A stretch of DNA of 10,556 bases, from contig JALSSH010000364.1 of NCBI GenBank assembly GCA_026984385.1, positions 1 to 10,556 of the forward strand. Direction: 5' to 3'. A program made the position numbers and the translations under genes. Below the pieces are notes generated by a model, which was given only the letters and a program-made list of their open reading frames with translations, searched no databases and had not been told where the DNA came from. Each line of letters begins with the position of its first letter. The first letter of the stretch is position 1. Below, in pieces: positions 5,950 to 10,556 of the stretch. This DNA is from Ardenticatenia bacterium. Its GTDB lineage: Bacteria > Chloroflexota > Anaerolineae > Aggregatilineales > Aggregatilineaceae.

Positions 5950-7716
5950 CTACTCCGCCGGGCGCAGGACGCCGGTCAGAAGGTCGTAGATGATGAAGTG
6001 ATCCGAACCGCTGGGGTTCTTGAGGATCGGGTCATCGTCTGCCGGAGCACCGGCGACCAGTTTTTCGTTGAAGGGTTCAACGCTCACCAGGTAGTTGAGC
6101 GGCACGAACGGCATCATGTCGTTGATGATGAGCGCCACTTTGCCGGCCATTTCCTTCTGGGCTTCGATATCCAGCCCGGCGCCGGTGGCGGTGATCATCG
6201 CGTCCAAGTCCACTTCCTCGCCGTTCCATTCGAACTGCATCGGGAAGTTGATGCCCTTCTGGCCTTCGGCCAGGCCAACGTAGTTGTGACGTTGGAGCGG
6301 GTTCCAGAACTGGCGGGCCGGGAAGGGGCTGCCGGAAGCCCAGCTCCAGATCGAAAGCTCGAAGTCGCCGTTGCGGATATCCTCGGCGCATTGTTGCCAG
6401 GGCACGCCGCGCGTGGTGATATCAAAGCCGAACTCGTTCATCTGGTCTGCAGCGTTTAGCGAAGCGGCGGCAAAGTCGTTGAACTCCGCCGGGAACTTGT
6501 ATTCGGCGCTGACGGTGTTGCCGTCTGCGTCCGCCCAGATACCGTCATCGTTGCGCTCAAAACCAGCGCTGCGCATCAGCTCTTCGGCGCGCTCGGTGTT
6601 GAACTCGTAGCGGTCGAGCTGGTCGATCACGTCTTGCGGCAACCAGGTCGGCACGCTGATATCGGCCAGGCCGGACATGTAGACCGTGGGCGTGGCGCCC
6701 ATGCCGTTGGTCAAGAAGGCGTTTTCGGCGCGGTCAATCACCAAAGCGGTCGCCTGGCGCACTTCCTTGATATTCCAAGGATAGTGGTCGTGCTGGAAGA
6801 GCAGGGCCGGGCCATAGCCGCGCGGGATCGTGATCAGGCGGATGCCCGCGTCTTGGAAGGCTTCTTGGGTGGCGGGCGGGAAAACATGCGTGGCGTGCGC
6901 CACTTCGCCGCTCAACACCAACGGGGTCGTGGCTTCGGTCTCGCCCTTCCAGATGCGGATTTCGCCGAAGTTCACGCTATCGGAAAAGAGGCTGTTGGGT
7001 TGCCAGTGCAAGGTCATATAGGCGTCGCCCACGTCGTCCAGCGAGTAAACGTAAGGGCCGGAGGCGATCAACTGCTCGGGGCGATATTCGCGGATCTCGT
7101 CGGCCAGCGCGCTCCAAGCGTCGTCGTCGGGGGTGGCGCCGCTGTCGATCAGCTCTTGCGCTTTGGCGATCAGGTCGGCGTAGTTCGCCGCGTTGACGAT
7201 GTATTCCTTCAGGATCAGGCGTTCGGCAACCAGCGAGGGCTGATCGATGAAGTAGTAGCGGACGGTGTAGTCGTCTTCTTTTTCCACTTTGTCAATGTAC
7301 TTGAACTGCGACCAGCCCAAGATGCGCCCGATGGTGTAAGTGCCGACCACGTCGTCGGCGGTCACCGGCGAGCCGTCGCTCCACTTGGCGTCTGGGTTGA
7401 CTTTCGTCCAATAGTACGAGCCGTCGTCCGCAAAGCCCCAGGACTCGCCCAGCAGCGGCACATATTCGTTGCTCGCCCACATATAGAAGGCGTGCGGCAG
7501 CTCCACAAAGGAGCGATAGGTGCTGCTGAGGTTGGTCCCCAGGCCGCCGCGCGCAAACGAGTTCAGATGGTGTTCGGGCGGCAGAAGATAGTCAAACGCG
7601 CCGCTAAAGACGCCGCTCGGGGCTTCTTGGGCGGTGGTGGTGCGGGCGGGGGCCATCATGCCGAGCACGGCAAAAGCCAACGCGGCAACAAGCAGAAGAT
7701 GCAAATAGCGTTTCAT
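5950..7716 (-). CDS. Exported ABC transporter solute-binding protein, family 5
   Basis: Extracellular binding protein of 588 aa that captures the substrate and delivers it to the OppB/OppC permeases. A signal peptide is clear: MKRYLHLLLV start, hydrophobic core at about 5-21, cleavage probably after Ala24 (APA) or Ala29 (TTA). There is no lipobox cysteine, so it does not look like a lipoprotein. The SBP_bac_5 signature is present at 111-124 (KWSDGSPVTADDVV), preceded by the usual PLLGESWGFADDGSYYW region (87-103), and the length fits the family. The ATG at 7716 has AAGGAG at 7728-7733 with an 11-base spacer. It is the first gene of the left-hand operon and follows a 319-bp non-coding region with promoter-like features. 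Family-5 proteins bind peptides, nickel, opines or oligosaccharides; the sequence alone does not tell which, and the downstream peptidase favours peptides. Confidence 0.94.
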   Translation of the reverse strand: MKRYLHLLLVAALAFAVLGMMAPARTTTAQEAPSGVFSGAFDYLLPPEHHLNSFARGGLGTNLSSTYRSFVELPHAFYMWASNEYVPLLGESWGFADDGSYYWTKVNPDAKWSDGSPVTADDVVGTYTIGRILGWSQFKYIDKVEKEDDYTVRYYFIDQPSLVAERLILKEYIVNAANYADLIAKAQELIDSGATPDDDAWSALADEIREYRPEQLIASGPYVYSLDDVGDAYMTLHWQPNSLFSDSVNFGEIRIWKGETEATTPLVLSGEVAHATHVFPPATQEAFQDAGIRLITIPRGYGPALLFQHDHYPWNIKEVRQATALVIDRAENAFLTNGMGATPTVYMSGLADISVPTWLPQDVIDQLDRYEFNTERAEELMRSAGFERNDDGIWADADGNTVSAEYKFPAEFNDFAAASLNAADQMNEFGFDITTRGVPWQQCAEDIRNGDFELSIWSWASGSPFPARQFWNPLQRHNYVGLAEGQKGINFPMQFEWNGEEVDLDAMITATGAGLDIEAQKEMAGKVALIINDMMPFVPLNYLVSVEPFNEKLVAGAPADDDPILKNPSGSDHFIIYDLLTGVLRPAE

Positions 7717-7727
7717 GGTTTTGGGTA

Positions 7728-7733
7728 CTCCTT
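7728..7733 (-). promoter_or_regulatory. Ribosome binding site of the 588-aa binding protein
   Basis: AAGGAG on the minus strand, 11 bases ahead of the ATG at 7716. The spacing is at the long end, but no better start codon exists and the ATG opens a textbook signal peptide. Confidence 0.7.
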
Positions 7734-7806
7734 GCTACAAGATAAGCTGACTCAATATTTGCAACAGTGGCGATTGTAAAGCCTTCCGAAGCTCTATTTT
7801 CCGACG

Positions 7807-7816
7807 CACCTCCTTT
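7807..7816 (-). promoter_or_regulatory. Orphan perfect Shine-Dalgarno match
   Basis: The minus strand reads AAAGGAGGTG, a ten-base complement of the conserved 3' end of bacterial 16S rRNA, within a longer purine run (7809-7820). No ATG, GTG or TTG follows at a usable distance; the only GTG is inside the motif. It lies 90 bases ahead of the binding-protein start. It could be a ribosome standby site or part of a leader-peptide control, or chance. Confidence 0.35.
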
Positions 7817-7848
7817 CCTTCAAGCGAGAACGTCACACCAGGCTTAGC

Positions 7849-7899
7849 GGTTGTACGCTGAAAATGCGCTATTAAATAGCGTGGGGTCAGGGTACAACC
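7849..7899. promoter_or_regulatory. 51-bp nested dyad in the leader of the binding-protein gene
   Basis: An outer inverted repeat, GGTTGTAC at 7849-7856 and GTACAACC at 7892-7899, shares its centre (7874) with an inner palindrome at 7867-7881 (CGCTATT, one base, AATAGCG). Between them CTGA (7858-7861) pairs with TCAG (7887-7890). The whole can fold as one imperfect stem of about 19 to 21 pairs. It could be an operator, a leader RNA structure or an attenuator. The minus strand has no T run after it. Confidence 0.5.
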
Positions 7900-7980
7900 A
7901 GAGGGTGGATTTTTTCTTTTCGGACAATTACAACTGGTTTCAACGCACTGAGGAGATGCTCGATGACCCACACCGAAAGC

Positions 7981-8009
7981 ATTCTAGCATGAGCACAAAA
8001 CACGAGCAA
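7981..8009 (-). promoter_or_regulatory. Candidate sigma-70-type promoter with extended -10
   Basis: On the minus strand TTGCTC (8004-8009) is followed after 17 bases by TAGAAT (7981-7986), a 5 of 6 match to the -10 consensus, preceded by TGC, the extended -10 motif. The -35 is weak (3 of 6). Transcription would begin near 7974 and give a leader of about 257 bases containing the dyad. This is a consensus match only. Confidence 0.35.
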
Positions 8010-8035
8010 GCACCCCCAACACGTCATCATTGCCG

Positions 8036-8914
8036 CTAACGCAATCGCTTCAAGCGCGGGTCGAGCACATCGCGCAACCCGTCCCCTAACAGATTAAACC
8101 CCAACACCCCCAACATGATCGCCAACCCGGGGTAGATCATCAACCAGGGCGCGATCTCCGAAAGGCCTCGGCTTTCGGAAAGCATCACACCCCAAGAAGG
8201 CTCGGGTGGCTGAATGCCCAGCCCCAAAAAGCTCAAGCCGGCCTCGGTCAGCAGCGACCAAGAAAGCGCCAAGCTCACTTGCACGATCAACGGGGCCAGC
8301 GTGTTGGGCAGAATATGGAAAAATAGGATACGACGATGGGACATGCCCACACAACGCGCCGCCGTGATAAATTCCATTTCTTTGACCGAAAGCACCGGCG
8401 CACGCGCCACCCGCGCAAAGATCGGCGTGTAGACAACCGCGATGGCGATGATGGTTTTGTCCAGCCCGCGCCCCATGATCGTGACGATCAGCAAGGCCAA
8501 CAAAATGGCCGGAAAGGCGAAGAAAATATCCATAATGCGCATCAGCAGGTTGTCAAAGTTGCCGCCCACATACGCCGAAACCGTGCCGATCAGCGTCCCC
8601 GCGAGTGTGGAAAGCGCCACCGAAGCCAGCGCCACATAAAGCGAGTTGCTCGCCCCCTTGATGATGCGGCTGAGCATGTCGCGCCCGAATAAATCCGTGC
8701 CGAGCCAATAGGTTTTGCTGGGCGGGCTTAGCCGATCAACAGCGTGTTGCTCGTTAGGAGGATAGGGCGTCCACTGCAAAACCCCGGCCAGGGCCACCAC
8801 GACATAAAAAATGATAATGATCAGGCCAAGCGTTCCGCTGCGGCTGCGCAAAAGACGATGTAATACGCTCGGCTCTTTGGTGCGAGCCTGATCCGTTTCA
8901 ATTTTGGCGATCAT
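8036..8914 (-). CDS. ABC transporter permease, DppC/OppC type (system 1)
   Basis: Inner-membrane permease of 292 aa. A short cytoplasmic tail leads to the first helix at about 29-47, followed by the family motif YWLGTDLFGRDMLSRI (69-84), further helices, the EAA loop at about 178-204 (VKEMEFITAARCVGMSHRRI, HILPN), the motif GLSFLGLGIQPPEPSWG (226-242) and the end GDGLRDVLDPRLKRL (277-291). Length is typical for DppC. The ATG at 8914 is preferred over an upstream TTG at 8920. It overlaps the DppB-type gene by 17 bases and has no clear Shine-Dalgarno, which suggests translational coupling. No ATPase follows; the next gene leftward is another binding protein. It must borrow ATPases encoded outside the window or those of system 2. 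Confidence 0.95.
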   Translation of the reverse strand: MIAKIETDQARTKEPSVLHRLLRSRSGTLGLIIIIFYVVVALAGVLQWTPYPPNEQHAVDRLSPPSKTYWLGTDLFGRDMLSRIIKGASNSLYVALASVALSTLAGTLIGTVSAYVGGNFDNLLMRIMDIFFAFPAILLALLIVTIMGRGLDKTIIAIAVVYTPIFARVARAPVLSVKEMEFITAARCVGMSHRRILFFHILPNTLAPLIVQVSLALSWSLLTEAGLSFLGLGIQPPEPSWGVMLSESRGLSEIAPWLMIYPGLAIMLGVLGFNLLGDGLRDVLDPRLKRLR

Positions 8915-9863
8915 AGGCAATTCGTGGGTCCACTGCCGCGTAAATCAGGTCAACAATGAGGTTGATGGCAACAAAATTCACCGCGATAAACAGCGTCGCG
9001 CCCTGCACCAGCGCGTAATCCCTTTGGGAAACCGCGTTGAGCGTCAAACGGCCTATGCCGGGCAAGGCGAAAATCTCTTCGATAATCACCGCGCCGCCCA
9101 ACAAATAGCCCAGTTCCACACCGGCCAACGTCACAATCGGGATCAGCGCGTTGCGCAGCGCGTGATGGATGATGACCGTGCGGGGGGGCAGCCCCTTACT
9201 GCGCGCGGTGCGGATGTAGTCTTCTCCAAGCACTTCCAACATGGCCGAGCGCGTGGTGCGCATCACCGAGGCCGAAAACGAAAAACCTAATGTCAGGGCA
9301 GGGAAAATGATCTGCTGAAAGTTTTTGGCCGGGTCTTGGGTGATCTCGACATAGTTTCCGGAGTTGGGCAAGATGCCGAAGTAAACCGAAAGCACGTAAA
9401 CGATCAGCGTGCCGACCAAAAAGTTCGGCGCGGCCAGCCCGATCAACGCAAACAGACGCCCGAAAAGGTCAATAAACGAGTTGTGGAGCATGGCCGAAAG
9501 CGCGCCGAGCGTCACGCCGATCGTCAAGGCGATCACCAACGAAACCAACGCCAGCTCCAGCGTGACGGGGAGACGTTGCAGGATCAAATCCAATACCGGT
9601 TTGCCATGACGCACCGAATAGCCTAGGTCGCCGCGAAAGACGTTGCCCATCCAGACGAAATATTGTTCCAACGCGGGCCTGTCCAGCCCAAAATAGCGTT
9701 CCAGAGCCTGGCGTTGGGTTTCTGTGAGCATCCCGGCTTCTGTGCCCAACATGGTGAGAACGGCGTTGCCCGGGATGCGGCGTATCGCCATAAAAACCAG
9801 CACCGTGACGCCAAAGAGCGTCGGGATGACCGCGACCAGGCGTCGGGTGATGTAACGCAGCAT
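8898..9863 (-). CDS. ABC transporter permease, DppB/OppB type (system 1)
   Basis: Inner-membrane permease of 321 aa, partner of the DppC-type gene. It opens with MLRYITRRLVAVIPTLFGVT, the usual DppB beginning, with the first helix at about 9-27 and the RRIPGNAV motif (28-35). External loop elements (FGLDRPALEQYFVWMG, 58-73; FRGDLGYSV, 76-84) follow. The EAA loop is at about 212-241 (LGEDYIRTARSKGLPPRTV, RNALIP), and the protein ends VDPRIAYDRQN. A GTG at 9872 in the same frame is rejected as start because AAGGTGG (9869-9875) sits across it, 5 bases ahead of the ATG at 9863. The gene lies 80 bases downstream of the partial binding-protein gene, with a hairpin in between. Confidence 0.95.
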   Translation of the reverse strand: MLRYITRRLVAVIPTLFGVTVLVFMAIRRIPGNAVLTMLGTEAGMLTETQRQALERYFGLDRPALEQYFVWMGNVFRGDLGYSVRHGKPVLDLILQRLPVTLELALVSLVIALTIGVTLGALSAMLHNSFIDLFGRLFALIGLAAPNFLVGTLIVYVLSVYFGILPNSGNYVEITQDPAKNFQQIIFPALTLGFSFSASVMRTTRSAMLEVLGEDYIRTARSKGLPPRTVIIHHALRNALIPIVTLAGVELGYLLGGAVIIEEIFALPGIGRLTLNAVSQRDYALVQGATLFIAVNFVAINLIVDLIYAAVDPRIAYDRQN

Positions 9864-9868
9864 GGCAT

Positions 9869-9875
9869 CCACCTT
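9869..9875 (-). promoter_or_regulatory. Ribosome binding site deciding the DppB start
   Basis: AAGGTGG on the minus strand, 5 bases ahead of the ATG at 9863. It contains the competing GTG at 9872, which therefore should not be the start. Confidence 0.65.
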
Positions 9876-9884
9876 TGCCGTAGA

Positions 9885-9913
9885 GCGGAGCGCACAAGCC
9901 GCGTGCGCTCCGC
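9885..9913 (-). terminator. Perfect 11-bp intercistronic hairpin after the partial binding-protein gene
   Basis: Bases 9885-9895 pair perfectly with 9903-9913 around a 7-base loop. It begins 30 bases after the stop of the binding-protein gene and ends 9 bases before the DppB ribosome binding site. No T run follows on the minus strand, so message stabilisation or partial termination is more likely than full termination. Confidence 0.6.
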
Positions 9914-9943
9914 CAACTTAGCACAACGAGCCAGGGACAGGCC

Positions 9944-10556
9944 CTAGCGTTCGAGTTGGACTTCGCTCAAGTAGAAGAGCGAGCCGGTCGGGGTCGGCGT
10001 GAAGTTCTTGACGTAGGACTGCTGGCCGGTGTAGGTGTAGCCGGTGTAGAGCCAAATCCAGGGCGAAACTTCCGCCAAGTGGCGTTGGAATTCGGCGAAG
10101 ATTTCATAGCGTTTTTGCGGATCGGTTTCCGCACGGCCAGCCTTCATCAGAGAATCCAGCGTGTCGTCAATGTAGCCGGCCACTTCGTTGAAGCGGGCGC
10201 CATATTGCCAATAGCGGGAATACATGGTGTAGGGGTCGGCGCGTCCACCGTTGAGCGCGATCGCGGCGGTGAAGTCGGCGGCCAGCCAACGGTCAACATA
10301 AGTGCCGAACTCCAAAGATTCGATTTTGACGTCGATGTTGATCGCCTTGAGTTGTTCTTGGATCACCTGCGCTTCGGCCAGGGCGGTAGGCGGTTCGGCT
10401 GTGGCGACAATCACCGGCAGCTCGAAGCCATCTTCCATACCGGCGGCCTTCATCAGCTCGCGCGCCTTGTCCAAGTCCGGCGTGTAGCAGAAAAGCTCAT
10501 CGAGCGGCAATTGGTAGGCGGGCATGGTCAAGGGGCCGGTCACGCGCCCCTCGCCC
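9944..10556 (-). CDS. ABC transporter solute-binding protein, family 5 (partial, C-terminus)
   Basis: The frame is open to the right edge of the window, so only the last 203 or so residues are seen; the N-terminus, signal peptide and start lie beyond 10556. The segment has C-terminal features of SBP_bac_5 proteins: PAYQLPLDELFCYTPDLDKA, where the final lobe begins, then ARELMKAAGM, VIQEQLKAINIDVKIES, the conserved NGGRADPYTMYSRYW region, and the ending with SPWIWLYTGYTY. It should be the binding protein of the DppB/DppC pair to its left. The GTG at 10543 that could look like a start is internal, since conserved sequence continues through it. Substrate unknown. Confidence 0.92.
   Translation of the reverse strand, partial: GEGRVTGPLTMPAYQLPLDELFCYTPDLDKARELMKAAGMEDGFELPVIVATAEPPTALAEAQVIQEQLKAINIDVKIESLEFGTYVDRWLAADFTAAIALNGGRADPYTMYSRYWQYGARFNEVAGYIDDTLDSLMKAGRAETDPQKRYEIFAEFQRHLAEVSPWIWLYTGYTYTGQQSYVKNFTPTPTGSLFYLSEVQLER

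Larger units (their letters stand above)
7717..8035. other. 319-bp non-coding leader region between the two transport operons
   Basis: No convincing gene is seen on either strand. The region is clearly richer in A+T than its surroundings. In the direction of transcription (right to left) it holds a candidate promoter (7981-8009), an A-rich stretch on the minus strand (7910-7920), a 51-bp dyad (7849-7899), a perfect Shine-Dalgarno match without a start codon (7807-7816), and the ribosome binding site of the binding-protein gene (7728-7733). No intrinsic terminator with a T run is visible after the DppC-type gene that ends at 8036, so readthrough from system 1 into system 2 is possible. Confidence 0.7.

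Noticed and set aside
6634..7779. Long plus-strand open frame of 381 aa opposite the binding-protein gene
   Set aside because: It mirrors the codon structure of a clearly real minus-strand gene, shows no domain or hydrophobic pattern of its own, and has no ribosome binding site.
7849..7920. Plus-strand intrinsic terminator formed by the dyad and the T run at 7910-7920
   Set aside because: About 10 bases separate the stem from the T run, and no plus-strand gene ends here.
7735..7971. 78-aa minus-strand open frame in the leader region
   Set aside because: Starts at a GTG without a ribosome binding site, runs through the dyad, and has no recognisable content.
1..10556. CRISPR array, insertion sequence, transposase or phage genes
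   Set aside because: No regularly spaced direct repeats and no transposase, integrase or phage protein is seen in any frame.

Overview
The window is a high-GC bacterial segment in which every supported gene lies on the minus strand, so transcription runs from the right edge to the left. It holds two ATP-binding-cassette importers of the oligopeptide/dipeptide (Opp/Dpp, peptide/nickel/opine) class in tandem. The gene style suggests Chloroflexota: large family-5 solute-binding proteins, Opp permeases with long N-termini, and both ATPases as separate genes. This is an inference from general protein character; there is no rRNA or marker gene here to prove it.

Right part (10556 to 8036), system 1: the C-terminal third of a family-5 solute-binding protein cut by the window edge, a DppB-type permease and a DppC-type permease, the last two overlapping. 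No ATPase belongs to this set inside the window. A perfect 11-bp hairpin separates the binding-protein gene from the permeases.

Middle (8035 to 7717): a 319-bp non-coding stretch, the only long gap. It carries a candidate promoter with an extended -10, a 51-bp nested dyad, an orphan 10-base Shine-Dalgarno match with no start codon behind it, and then the ribosome binding site of the next gene.

Left part (7716 to 118), system 2: a 588-aa exported solute-binding protein, a perfect 12-bp intercistronic hairpin, a DppB-type permease, a DppC-type permease with an unusual N-terminal membrane extension, an OppD-type and an OppF-type ATPase, then two genes that are not transport subunits: a 62-aa two-helix membrane protein and a 401-aa NlpC/P60 cysteine peptidase with bacterial SH3 domains. 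From OppD leftward the genes overlap by 1 to 4 bases (ATGA, TGATG, TGATG), which argues that transporter, small membrane protein and peptidase are made as one unit. The peptidase has no signal peptide, so the simplest reading is import of cell-wall or other small peptides followed by cytoplasmic cleavage, comparable in layout to the dpp-ykf operon of Bacillus subtilis. The two ATPases could also drive system 1.

Left edge (1 to 79): a very GC-rich element whose sequence folds perfectly into a four-helix cloverleaf (one closing stem and three hairpins with 3-base loops, all joined by single bases). It starts 38 bases beyond the peptidase stop. It is the most unusual structure in the window and I cannot assign it to a known element.
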